Origin: Clavelina lepadiformis
Taxonomy: Eukaryota > Chordata > Ascidiacea > Aplousobranchia > Clavelinidae
Length of the DNA stretch: 64,000 nt
Reading direction: 5' to 3'
Assembly: GCF_947623445.1 (NCBI RefSeq)
Contig: NC_135246.1
Coordinates: forward strand, 13,065,856 to 13,129,855
In this document: one piece after another, positions 46,901 to 59,366 of the stretch
Position numbering within the stretch: the stretch's first letter is position 1
How the letters are laid out: each line of letters begins with the position of its first letter
Notes under the pieces: generated by a model
The model's input: the letters and a program-made list of their open reading frames with translations, nothing else
Told to the model about the DNA's origin: nothing
The model's database searches: none
Program-made: the position numbers and the translations under genes

Positions 46901-49900
46901 TTCTACCATAATCTATTGTTATTTGAAGTAGTTTAAACATACTGCGATCCAGTCTAGCAGAATTGTGCCTTCCGTAACTGTTGGTGATGGAATCAAGTAA
47001 CTTCGACGAGGTTCACCTGTGTTTGACGTCACAAAACCCATTGTTATGTAGTTAATCGTATCGCGACATTATTTGTGGATGTTATGTATTTCGTCGCGTT
47101 TCTGACGTACTTGGCAAATGGAAACAAATGCGGAAAGCCCCAAAAAAGTGTGCTTTTGGACACTTCGGAACCCGCGACTCTGTGCTTATGCACACAAAAG
47201 GACTCCAATCCAACCCGAGTGGAGTGGTTTAACGGGGTCGTGGCGTTTTCTCCTGACTTTTGAAATCTTCTAAATCATCATTCAGTTAAACGCAATGCAG
47301 TTGTTTATTGACGCAGTGTTTTCATTAGCGTATGATGTGCTGAATCAAAGCAATGGAAAGTGCCCTACCTCACGTACCGTATGCAATGACGTCATGTATA
47401 TAGATTGGCAACTAACGAACAAGGTCTCGGGTACCTGACCGTTTTTGTGATAATATTTTGGGTGTATCCGCTCAAAATGCCGTTTTCTTATTATTCCAAT
47501 TTGTCCCGGGGATAGCATATCGCTTTATGGTTATTATCGGTCTAAGTTACTATTTTGTTCAGGTAGCCCTGGTATGATCATGAGATGAAGACTGGCCACT
47601 TAACATATCTTCGCTTTTGTGTTTGCATTTCGCAATGAATCATATTCGTTGCTCCTCGCGCAGATTATAGATGTAAGATGTCGATATTAACCGACACGTC
47701 GTGGCAACGTCAAATAACGGAGAGGTCTATTTCGACATGTCAGGTTTAAAACCAGTAACGTTACAAATGGGTTTAATTGGATATTACCGAAAACCATTGA
47801 TTCCGGTTTGAAATGATTAATTTTCGCAAACTATTGCGCATCGTTGGCAAGCAGCAGCTTGTTCATAGGCATACGAGAATAAGTCGATTTAATTTGAAGA
47901 GGTTTAACGACCTTAAAAGTGTCCCGAAATATGTGACCCCATAACGTCATAACACTTCCAGCTACAGTCACCCGACGCCTTTAGCTCTCTAAACTTGTCA
48001 CGGATAAGCTTAAAGTCGCTTTTATCATTGAAAAATTCCCGTCGATCTAAACAAAATTTACAATAGCAGTGAAGTTTAACTTGTTTGTTCTTGGAAAAAA
48101 TTCGCACTACCTTTCGATTTCACCTCGCCAATGTTCACGTTTTGGTCGTGTTTGTCTAAACACGGATCCATTATGGGGTCACAATGGTCCTATAGATGAC
48201 TGTTTACGGTAGAATTGCATTGAATTAACTCGATCAACGCTGGATAAGGCGTTGGGGCGAGTATCGCTGCACGGTAGCTTGTTGTTGGTGTGTAATAATT
48301 TCCATTGTGCCACTTGAATACGTTTACATAAGTATACTTGAACGAAACGCGCAACCAATGACCGTGGCGTATGTATGCAGAATATCGCAATCTAACTTGC
48401 CACTTGAATACATTGAAGGAGGCGTTGTGTGGAAATAACGTCGTTTCATTTCCAATGTACAACACAAGCCGACTTTATGGGATAGTAATTGCTTTTTCAA
48501 CTTATGCAACAGGTTTATCTTACTGACGTTTATCCGGGTCGTTTATTGTATCCCATGTCCGTAAAACTCCGCTAAATTCCTTTGTAAACATTAAACGCTT
48601 GACTTGTCTAAACTGAGAAAAACCATTCGTGATCAACGCTTATTTGCGATAAAATCAACCGCCAACAGCATGGACGTATGCTGTGCTGATTTAGCTTGCT
48701 TGCTTAAAGTAAATATAAAACATAGTTAAACACCCGACAATTTGTGGACACTTCCCACTATCATACTATAACCAGTGGCTATGTTTGGACATTTTCATTA
48801 CGCAGATTAGCGTAAAATGGTCCGTTCCAACCCTCAAGGTTGTATTTGAACAGTATCATAACTTTGATAAGGTTGTTTTCTACATTACCGGTGACAGATG
48901 GACTTAGCGTATAGACTTTTATTTATAGACTACCTTTGTTTTTTTTCGGATGTTGAAGTGCTTTCCCTTATCAACGTCTCACGTACAATAATACCAATAT
49001 CCCGGTCGATTATGAAATCCCTGCCAATCTTTTTAAATATAGTTGGCAATGATAACACAAATCTCAAACAAAAAATCGCCAAAGAAATTAAAGCTATATC
49101 CTGATTGACTTTGTACCTGTACGCCATGATGACCATCTGTTATGAAATTTATGTATATTTGCTTGATTATGTTTGATTTTCAATATGTTACAGTTATCCT
49201 TTTTGTCAAAATTATTACAAAGTGGTGGCATATGTTTTCAGATCCACACATCAAAGTACGCGGAAAACAAGAAGATGTCGTTAGAGCCAAGTTACTGGTC
49301 ATGCAAGTTCTAGACACAAAGTGCACAAGGGTTACATTGAAGATGGATGTGTCACACACAGAACACTCACATGTCATAGGAAAAGGTGATCTGCCTGGAT
49401 TCATAAAAATCAATCCTAACTCCATACTTGTTTTTTCGTTTACAGAAATCTATTCATTCAATCACACATTCTTCCATAACGACCATAGTGAATTATCTCA
49501 TTCTGGACTTAATCTTATCATCTCTGTTTCATCTTTATTTGCTGCAGGTGGAAACAATATCAAGCGTGTGATGGAAGAGACAGGATGTCACATTCATTTT
49601 CCCGATTCGAACAGGAACAGCAATGCTGAGAAAAGCAACCAGGTAAGCCCAGCTTAATCTGGTAATGACTCAGCGTTTTGGTGACACATCTGCTATTGCA
49701 AAAACACTGGTTTGGTTTTCTGTGATTTCTCGTTGTTTTCTTATTTGTATAGTTTGTTGTTGATTAACATCATTAATTGAGAAAACAATTATCAGTTGAA
49801 CCTCATTAAGCTCGGTAACCGTAGTGGTTGACGCATAGACTTATTTTTGGCAAAAGCTGACCTTGCTTGACAAGTCACTGACATGATTGCAAATATTAAC

Positions 49901-52900
49901 TGAAAACATGTTGATAGTTCATTGAAATTCCATGAACAGCTTCTATGTCCTCGATTTATCACTGTATGATTCTCTCTCCTAGAAAATCATTAAATGCTCT
50001 TATTCCGGTCGAAATATTTAATTGACAAATACTAAACATATAAACATATGCCGGCTTATGTATACGAGTACTCTTACTAATCACAAGGTTGACAATAAAT
50101 TTGTTTTGGTGGTACACCAATAGCCAAAACTAAGCTACCAGTAATGATTTAGATTTGAAACTAAACTAAGCTTGTTTTCAAGGTATTTTAAATAATTTCT
50201 TAAATATATTCCTTCTTATATTTTTCTGATTTTAGGTTTCAATAGCTGGCCAACCCGCTGGTGTAGACATGGCTAGGGGGAAGATAAGGGTAAGTTACAG
50301 GTGCTATGCACACAACAACTTTTTAAAATGGCTGCATCAACTAAGAGTGTTCCTTCTTTACACAGGAGCTACTTCCAATTGTTGTGTCGTTCGACCTTTC
50401 TATGTCGGGTTCAATTCCTGATCCCAATTCTGCTCCGATTCAACAGATCGTTCAGTTGTATAGCATCAGCGTCCAGTTCAAACAGAGAATGAATCGTTAT
50501 TGCACAACCACTTGCACTGTGCGAGGATCGAATGATAACATGGCTGGCCTAGTGGTGAGTTACCCCTTCCTGTTAACATTTTTTGTTTAATTTGTTTTGT
50601 ATATCCAAAAGAATTTAAACCCCAGAATTTGTATATAAACAAATAAGTCTGTTGTTATGAAAGGCGGTTGGGTATAAATTAAAAATTTTAACGTCGATGT
50701 AATTGTTATGAAGAAGTTCTGTAATTTAAGCAGTTTTATGTAAGTTTAAATGCATATTGTAATGAAATTTGATTTTAATTATCACAGGAAGGAACGCTAA
50801 AACTTATGCAGCATCTAACCGGTGGAGCAGTGGTAAATAGTGCTAAATTTTTCTTGGCTTTTATAAGTATTTTACTGAAATAACACATTACTTCATAATT
50901 CCGAATTGTCTTGTCACTTGGTGGGCCAAGTATATAAAATTGTGCACAAGTAATCACAAATAGCAGGAGGAAATTTAGGTTTGAAATTCTCATTGACATC
51001 AAATAAGCATGAAATAAACATCTTTAAAACGTTTTTCAGGTTCACGTCACTTCACAGATGGAAGTTGCCCCACAACAACATTCATATATGATGGGCAGAA
51101 ATGGCTGTAATATCAAGCATATTATGCAGAGAACTGATGCTCAGGTTGGGATTGCTGTTTAATTTCCATTTTTCTACATACACACATGGTATCTTTTTCA
51201 AACCCTTTATTTTGTCTGGTTTTGGAAACTAAGATATTTTTTAGTATTCTCAGTTTCAACTTTTTTGATTAAAAGTCTTGTAAAACGAATTCACTTTTGT
51301 TTTTTTGTGTTTTTATTTTTAATTAAGATCATCATGAGTATAATTGGATGCCTTACATCAAGTTTTTGATAAAATGTCAAATCACGTCAGTTGTATTTTT
51401 GTGAACAGAAATCGTAGATAAGATCATTATGCCTTTAGGCTTAGTTGAGCTTCATGTGTGTGATATGGGAAGAAAATTGCATTTGCTCATATAGTATCGC
51501 TAATCAATCATTGCCCCAGAAGAAAACGAATGATTGCAATCATTCACATTATGCATGCAAAATGTGTTTTAGATTACTTTTCCTGATCCAAATTACGTTC
51601 CAAAGAAAAGCACAATTCTAATAACAGGCAATGTACAATCAGTGGTGATGGCTCGACAACGTTTAATGGTAAGAGGTTTGACTGGCTCCACTTTACTTTA
51701 AATATACTTGGATGATTTAAATACAAATGGCAGTGCTGCTAGATTTGATGGTGATATAGGTCTTTGCCTACACCTATGTCATCAGGATTATGATATCATG
51801 TACATTTGAAGGTTTTTCGACCTGATCACTTTTTTCCTGTGCACTTGCGAATGGTATTATATAACTTACACTGCTTTCGTTCGTATAGGGCTAATGACAA
51901 AGAACAAAGCTTAAAATAAATATATAAATTATTCATGCCATTCTGCAAATGAACATGTGGTATACATACATGTGATCATAAATCTCAGCTGTTGGGATTT
52001 TTCTCCCTCTTGCTTTTATTACATCTTTTAATCATGTATACTTAACAAAATAGATCTTTCACTTTCAAGTTACACTTGTTTATATCTAAATGTATTCAGT
52101 AAAGGGATGCTGTGTTGACTGTATATTGCACTGCCATAGATGTATATTTAATTGGCTTTATAGACGCACTACCTCTGTCATACAAAAAGCAGCGTGATGC
52201 AATTAAAGTAAATAATTTTTATGAATATTTTCAGGGTTGCCTTCCGCTTGTACTCATGTTTGATATGAAGCAAGATGACAGCATCAGTGCAACTGAGGAA
52301 GCGAGCAAAAATAACCAGCTTATGGAGTCACTTGATGTGTTTATCAGCATTAAACTGAAGCCAAAGCAGCCTAGCAAGGTACGCTTTGCATTTATATCCA
52401 GAAAAATAATTACCCAATCATTCACAATTTTCTAAGATTATTTTTAAAAACACACAATTATGGCTTTTGTAGCTTGGATTGTTTTCGCTTCTAAGCAATG
52501 TGTTGTTGTAAAATTCGTGCCAGCCTTTGATCATGATTTTCATGAGAAAGTATTTTGCGGTTGCACAGTTCTTTTTAAAGGCCAGGCGTTTTGAATCATT
52601 TTGTTGGAAACCAACCTTATATTTGACTGGTACATTGTTATTTATCCTAAATTTATAGACATTCCCTGAAAATTGATAATTTGTAAATGAAATGAAATAT
52701 CTTACCCTGCTGTTATATCTGTTCAGCCTGATAATTCTCTTTTGAATTTAAAGGCGTTTGCCCCACTATCTTTTGTTCATTTGTCACCTAAGCCTTTAAG
52801 TACAGTCTACTTCTAATGGCCCTGACACAATTGAATATAGATAACAGGCAGACCCTATTGACAGGTATCTGATTGTTACCTAACTGATGCTTAGAAATCT

Positions 52901-55900
52901 ATATATTGTTACACCAAAAATGTGTGAATAAAGTGGTGTGATTTACTAAAATGGCTTCTTGCTTAAGCTGTGCATATTTTTCCACTTATATCTTTGGAAT
53001 TTGTTGTTTCGGTTGACGCTTGTTCGAAATGTGCAATGTTTGTTTTCATATAAGTTTACAGGAAAACATTCGGCTTACTTTTAACATGCTTGTGCAAAAT
53101 TTATCTTGTTTACTTTGAGTCATACTGCTACACATACGTTCACTATAGGAGATTTCATTTCATGTATCCATTGAATTATGACCTGTCTCTTTTTTCAGTC
53201 GGTGATCGTAAAAAGTGTTGAAAGAAACATCTACAATATGTTTGAAGCTAGACGGCAGCTGCTTAAACTGGATTTGAATGGTTTAAAAACGCCCCCGCCA
53301 TCTACGTCACCCCCACCGGTCAGCATTTCGTCAAAAAACAACATTCAAGGCACCCCCATGATCCACCTTACCCCTTCCACCCATCTCAAGCCCCATTATA
53401 TAGGTTTGCCATGTTTATGCTCTATTATTTTGTCACATACCGTGCTAAGTATTTTGTATTCGTAGTTGTCCCAATCTTCAAGGCAGTCCACATTAAAATG
53501 CTGGGGAACATGAAAATTGTAGAGGTGTTTGTAACATGTTTTGATTAAGAGAGCACATGTATGTAACTTAACAATCTTAACAGCTCTTTATAAAAAAGCC
53601 TAAGTAAAACCTGATTATCTAGCATACAACGCATTTTGTCCTGGAGAATCGTGTTTAGTAGTAAAGGTTTATGGCTTTGGTTTGTTTGCTTTTTGCCGTT
53701 GACTAATGTTTGACTTTTTTCAGGAATCATTCAACCTAACAATGTGGCTCTTGTCAATGGTCAGATGACCACTTTGTCACGTCCCACATCTGCCACACCA
53801 ACTGGTGCCTCTATTCTGAGACCAAACTGGGCAGCTAGTCCATTGCCAAGTCCATCACAGAGCCCTTTTCCAATGTCACAACAGGTGATTAAAAATCGGT
53901 TTTGCAGCTTTGGTATGGTTGTCGTTCAATAGGCACTGCTTTAAAAAAATTATTATTGCCCTAATGGATGAAGTTTTTTTCCTTTCAGGGAGCGGTTGCA
54001 GCAATCCAAGCACAGCAGCAACAAAACATGTTGCTACAAGCTCAGTTAAGTGCCCAACAACAACAGCATATGGCTGCGGCAAGTCGATCGAGTAGCATGG
54101 CTGGTTCTCCACCGTCGCAGCGACCCAACGACATCGATGTTCCAACAAACGCACTTCAACTCACTCAACAGTTTATCCAAGAAAACAACGAATCCCAAAA
54201 CGAAAGACTGCAACAAAAACCATCGCTGCAAGATGCCAAAAGATTATCGAATGTTGCCAGAATTGAGGCAAGTTGGGGGTCTCAGGAGAATTGGGTGACT
54301 TCAGCAAAGCTTGAAAATGAATCATCAACATCAAAATTTTTCATCAATCAGGGTATCCCAGGAAATTTACGCGGTTTACAACGGCAGGTGCTGGAAGTGC
54401 AGAAGAAGATTGAAGGAAGGATCTCAGCAAGCAATTCCTTCAACAAAGGAAACTCGGGAAAATCTATTGTCCATTCTCATAGCTTCAGTGATTCAAATCT
54501 TCAATGCGATGAATTTCCACCCATCGTAAGTTGACAACTTTGGTGCTTAATTTTCACACCACTTTATTTGCTATGGAAGTAGTTAGAGCAGAACCCTTTA
54601 TTGCAAACTATTCCACCCTAACTCATAGTGTATGGATCATGTTTGAGAAGTTTTCTAGCACTTCTAAGTGGTTCATATGATGACCACTTTGATTTCTGTC
54701 TAATAACTCTCTGCTCCAGTACAAACAGTTGAAACATATTTTAACTTCAACTCTAGCACCATCAAGCTCGTCATTCATTAGCGGATTGTTTGGAGAACTG
54801 CAGCACTGAAAATATCAACGCTGTTGCAAAAAGCTTTCTACAGGTCGGCTCACCTACTCATAAAGGTGATACTGATGCAAATGATCCCAGTGTAATAAGG
54901 AATTTAAGGCACATTAAAGTTTTATTGTGGCATTCTTAACTACGTTTATTTTGATGAAAAACTTATTGCTGTGTGTTATGGTTGTTTTAATAAATAGAAA
55001 TCTTTTCAAGGAATTCCTGTCAAAACTCCTCCCGGAAGCGACAGCGCGAGTCCATTGTCCGAGCGATTGAACGATTTCCAGGCAATGTCCCCAGAGAGTA
55101 ACAATTCAGGTATCACCGGTTTTAAAGACTGTATACCACCACCATTTAATGCAGTGCACCTTACATGACTGAGATGTTCTATAAGATGTGATTTTAATCG
55201 CAGTTGATCTGAACAAACAAGTAAGCAAAATGCATCCCAGTCCACATTCTTCAGCGTCGTCAGCTGATCTAAAACCTCTTTTCCGTAACTTGCGTAACTC
55301 GCCAACCAGAGGAAAGTATTTACACCCAGATCGGCTGAATGAACAACCACCCATCCCTATGACCGACAGTCAGTATATGAGGTAAAAAAAGAGTTAGGTG
55401 GACAATGCTTAATCGCATATAGTTCTCTGCTACTGTATAGTTGTTTTATAAAATTCTTTAATTTATTTCTTCTGGATGGGGAGAAAAACTCTTTTTGGTT
55501 GTAAAACCTAAAACGATTTGTGATACAATTAATCTCGTAGGGAAAGCCATGACAACGAAAGATCTCAATTCGGAAAAGAATCTCCGGCACCTCCACCCGG
55601 CTTCAACAACTTCCCAAAATCGACACATTCTCCATTGGTATAAATATCTTTATCTACCGTATATATGAAGAAGAATATCTTTGCCGTTGCTGTTTCAAGT
55701 AGTTCGTCGTCTCCAAAAATCACGCCATACCTAATTGTGCAATGTTATTTTATTTTAGGCCGGCAGCGATTATGAGACCATGCGGCAAAAAGCATATGAA
55801 GCGATGCAGAGTATCCCGGTTGCGTCTGAGGTTCGAACACCTACCGTGGTGTGGGCAGGAAAGGGTTTCTCGAAATCAATGCCCAGTCAGGAATGGAAAC

Positions 55901-57662
55901 GTCTTGGTTTCGATGAAAAATTCAAACAAAACCTAGACACCACATTCGAGGCAAATATATTTTCAGTTTAAATCTAAAAATGACGGCAAGCGTTTTACGT
56001 CAATCACTCAATCAACAATCCATCAATTAACCAGAGATGATTACATCATTTTAGACGCCAAAAGTGTGTTAATCTATGGGTTCCTTCGCTTGTTATTTTA
56101 CTATTTGCTACAATATTCTAGATGAGAGATGACGGTTCACTTCACGAAGAAGCAACTTCACCTGAGCCAAATCCGCTTACAATGAGTCAGCATTTAGGCA
56201 ACTCAAGCAACAGAGGAGTGGCGCAGGGAAAGCTGTTGTCGTGGCGAGAGAAAAATCTTCACAATCTCTCGCAGTCTAAAGATCTGAGAAATTCTCTTCC
56301 TAAACGGCGACAACATTCTACATGTAAGTGGTATTCCCACTGTGGATTGTTAAGGGATCTTTCTCTTTTGTTGGTCAGTCAGTAAAACTTCCAACACACT
56401 CCGTGCATTGCGCTTTCACTTTTAAGTTTTAAGCTTGAAGTTCTATTTTACCTTCGGGCAATGTTTTTAGCTTATTTGAATAAGTTGCTAATTGATAACA
56501 CATCACTGCACATAACCACTTTGTTGTGTCGTGAGAATCTTTCTAAACATCCGTTATCATTTCATCCAGTCGATCCTCTCATGGATGAGTTCGTGAAGCC
56601 CACTTTACCTCCTCCTCCTCATCCTAACGATGATAACAATCCAGTCGCGTCCTACCCGTCCTCGGATCCTTCCCTTCGAGTCCAACCTCCTTCACACATC
56701 TCGAATCAACCGTTGGAAGCCGCTCTATCCTTGCTCACCAACAACCACCTCGGAGGACATTCCAACTGCGTCGAACTTCACGACCTCCTCAGTCATCTGA
56801 ACCTGGAGAAATACAGCGAGGTCTTCTCAAAACAGGAGGTCAGTTAATTCTCGTACCGCAGCTCTTTCCGTACTCACATCCCTGGACGTACGATGATTTG
56901 TTAGGGGTGATTTGTTGTTTATGAAACATTTTGTTTTATTGATCTTCTAAGCTTATGGTGCTTTGTGGCACATAATGCCTTGCATGCTTCATGCACATAG
57001 TTCATAACATAATGTCCAAAACATAAGCTAATGTACACTAAGTTAATACTGGCCGTGACAAACTATGCTTACGTTACACTTCTACAAATGTGTGGGTTGA
57101 CTAACCGGAAATTTGGTGGTGAGGGTTTTAGGTTGTTATTTTCACTCAGGTTGATCTCCAAACTTTTCTGACCCTCACCGAGTCCGATCTGACCGAGTTG
57201 GGAATTAAGGTTTTCGGGCCAAAAAGAAAGATTCTGCTCGCCATTGAAGGTAAGGTCGTCTGTAACGTGCACCAAGCTCGTGCGTTTTACACCGAGGTTA
57301 CACCCATCTTGTGCGATGTGTCATTTCAATAATCTGTAAGAAAGTATTTCACTGCAACTTAAAGAAATAACAGACAGTACTAACATATTTTGAATGTGGT
57401 TTCAGCAGTGTTTTGTTGTTTTTTTTCAACAGAACTGAAGAAAAATCGAAATCTACTTTACGGAAATGCTCTAAGCGCCGCTCCTGGTGGACCCACTTCC
57501 ATCCGAGCCCCTCAACCTTCTGCAGAAAACCTGGGTGACTTTCTAAATGGTCCAAGGCCCCAGTCACCCACGTTACGGGGTAGACGGAATCCCTCGCAGC
57601 TTTCGTCCAGTAGACTTTTGCACAACCCCAGGGGTATCGTAAGCCAGAGCGGACGGTGGTGA
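37996..57662 (+). CDS. BICC1: Bicaudal-C (BICC1) RNA-binding translational regulator
   Basis: BicC binds mRNA with KH domains, recruits CCR4-NOT and polymerises by a SAM domain; it acts in oogenesis, left-right patterning and kidney tubules. Exons: 37996-38635, 41553-41599, 41925-41994, 49242-49385, 49548-49642, 50236-50289, 50366-50554, 50788-50832, 51040-51144, 51573-51668, 52235-52378, 53199-53403, 53724-53884, 53989-54525, 54757-54843 (or to 54891), 54998-55109, 55204-55381, 55541-55637, 55759-55950, 56122-56323, 56570-56838, 57150-57249, 57433-57662; about 1332 aa. Landmarks: WIEERFRVDRKKLEQML, SKIKIGAKSKKDPHIKV, DVSHTEHSHVIGKGGNNIK (GXXG of KH1), EETGCHIHFPDSNRN, MMGRNGCNIKHIMQRT (GXXG of KH2), LDVFISIKLKPKQPSKSVIV, EVRTPTVVWAGKGFSKSMP, the SAM domain (LNLEKYSEVFSKQEVDLQTF, ELGIKVFGPKRKILLAI), and the C-terminal SGRW. 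The first 200 residues are Asn/acid-rich and longer than in human. Exon 19 may end in a GC donor. Confidence 0.96.
39346..39393 (+). other. Candidate cassette exon in BICC1 intron 1
   Basis: 48 open bases lie between a CTTTAG acceptor and a GTACAA donor. Both sides are phase 1, matching the flanking BICC1 exons, so inclusion would add 16 residues (AHEGLFPIKGELSEPD) plus an in-frame junction just after EQMLQ. Vertebrate BICC1 goes straight from this point to AAAEGKG, and exon 2 here supplies AAANGKG. Whether it is used is unknown. Confidence 0.4.
44277..44600 (+). mobile_element. Non-autonomous hAT element (MITE) in BICC1 intron 3
   Basis: A 324-bp insertion starting CAGGGGTTCCCAACC and ending GGTTGAGAACCCCTG, with terminal inverted repeats matching at 14 of 15. 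It is flanked by an exact 8-bp duplication CGTTAAGC (44269-44276 and 44601-44608). Ends and duplication length identify the hAT superfamily. The inside is non-coding and differs from 21638-21963, so this is a second hAT subfamily. Confidence 0.92.
47932..48183. repeat. Segment bounded by 13-bp inverted repeats
   Basis: TGTGACCCCATAA at 47932-47944 and TTATGGGGTCACA at 48171-48183 are perfect reverse complements, 252 bp end to end. This could be a small inverted-repeat transposon, but no clean target-site duplication is visible and no second copy was seen in the window. Confidence 0.4.
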
Positions 57663-59366
57663 TTGCACAAAATAAAGGGTAAATATGGGGCTCATCTGAA
57701 GCACATCGGTAAAAACTTTTGTTGATCACGCGGCAGCTTTTCATAATCTCTATTTTTGACAATCTCAATTGTGGCACATTTATGACGTTTGTAAGATTTT
57801 GTACGTGGAAAATCTGTACGTTTGTTATTTTCGTACACACCAAGGTTCGTCCGTTGAAATTGTTGCTATTTGTAGCGCGTATACCTGTCGTTGTATTGCT
57901 CTTTTTGTTTTGGAAAGATAGTTGCGATATTCAATCCCAGCATATTGTCATCATATATACATGACAAAAATTCTATCAGACGCGATTTTGAATCTTGTTA
58001 CGCTTCGTTCCGTTTTTCTCACGCTTCTCATCATATGGCGTCCACTCTTTTGTAATGTCAGACGGACCTTTTTTTCGTGTCGCATTTTGATCTTTTCATT
58101 CTCTCGTTCTCGCACTTACGTTTTTCAACTGTTTTCTAAACAAGCAATGTGTGCTTGACCATTTTGCAAAGGCTCAAAACCTTCCTGTTATTTTTCAACT
58201 ATAACAAAATTGTTTTCGACATCCAGCGAACTTTATCCAGTATCTCTGTTTTATGCCACTGACCTTAAACTTTGCCTTGATCGTTCAACGGTATCTACTG
58301 CCACCTTATACCATTCTACCCCGCACTGGCCTGTATATACGCTTTCTGTAATTTCACTAAATTTGTGCGAAACGGTTGTTATTTTTACTGAGCTATACAA
58401 GCTTTGAATTATTTTTGACGTTTTTAACTTTGTACGTTACGGTGCTGGCGATACGTTTTCTGCAATTTTTATAACTCGTATTATAGTAAAAACCTTTCGC
58501 TTTTTGCATATGGACGTGGCATCGGTGCTTTTCTAAACAACTTAAAAACAGTTTGTTTACTTTTGTTCTACGCTAACATGTTAATTGTATGCTCTGTATT
58601 TGTGCATCTCATGAAAAACATATTTTGGCGAAAATGGTTGTCTCTGTGTCTTAATTTATCTTGCAACTTTAAGGTGCTTTGCGCGTATTTTTGTAACTTT
58701 TAAACGCTACTTGTCACGTTGAAAACGGTACCACAGTATGTAGGCGCGGAAAGTTATCAGTTTTCATCAACGATGGCTCGTTTTTCTTAAACTTCTACAC
58801 ATAATTAATCGATGGCCTTTTTGATATTCTGTAGCTTGTAGAGATCTTAAGGTCTAACCACCTTAATGAGCCTTTGCTGTCGTATTTCAAGTGTTGTGGC
58901 ATTTTTAAAAGTTCGTTGCACATCGTTCTTATTTATTAAAAATGAATTTGTTGCATCAAATCTTACCATATTGTCAAGTTCTACATTTACATGTAGGCTT
59001 ACAGTGCATGTAGAGTAATGCTGAATCACTGATTTTCTCAACCCAACATTTTCCAAGAAGTGTCCCTAATATAGCATTGTTCTTTTAGCATTCAAAATAC
59101 ATGGCAGATATAGGCTTAACAGAAACTGATTGAGCAGTCATCATGCAGTCCAACGAGTTTAGACAAGTTTTCAATCACGCTCTCCATTACGACCCATAGC
59201 AGCCAGTTTGGGAGATATTCGGAAATGACATTCAGAGTCTTTACAAAGCAGTTGACCAGTCTATGTTATTTCTGGACTTCCACTTAACACATTGAAATAA
59301 ACCAAAATTACAGATCGCTTGCGCAGTTCGTGCTTGATTCGGCAGCAAACCTTATTTTGACTTCTT
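57663..59366. other. BICC1 3' UTR and intergenic region
   Basis: 1.7 kb without a recognisable exon. It probably holds the BICC1 3' UTR. An AATAAA sits only 8 bases after the BICC1 stop (57671-57676), probably too close to be the only signal; another is near 59294. A TTTATT near 58931 could serve the minus-strand gene that ends at 59367. Confidence 0.5.

Larger units (their letters stand above)
41995..49241 (+). other. BICC1 intron 3 (7.2 kb), non-coding
   Basis: The longest intron in the window. It holds a hAT MITE (44277-44600), a 252-bp segment bounded by 13-bp inverted repeats (47932-48183), and three full TGACGTCA palindromes (42453, 47024, 47387). Open frames inside it (for example 42784-42990 and 48190-48465) have no domain or conserved feature I can name. 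The size is out of line with the other introns, as is common for introns hosting enhancers or alternative promoters, but nothing shown proves that. Confidence 0.6.

Noticed and set aside
48190-48465. 91-codon minus-strand frame with a repeated NVFKW word
   Set aside because: The repeat is one short duplicated word in DNA (CCACTTGAATAC); there is no domain and no splice context.
49142-49657. 171-codon plus-strand frame
   Set aside because: It is read-through of BICC1 exons 4 and 5 with the intervening intron; the real coding parts are 49242-49385 and 49548-49642.
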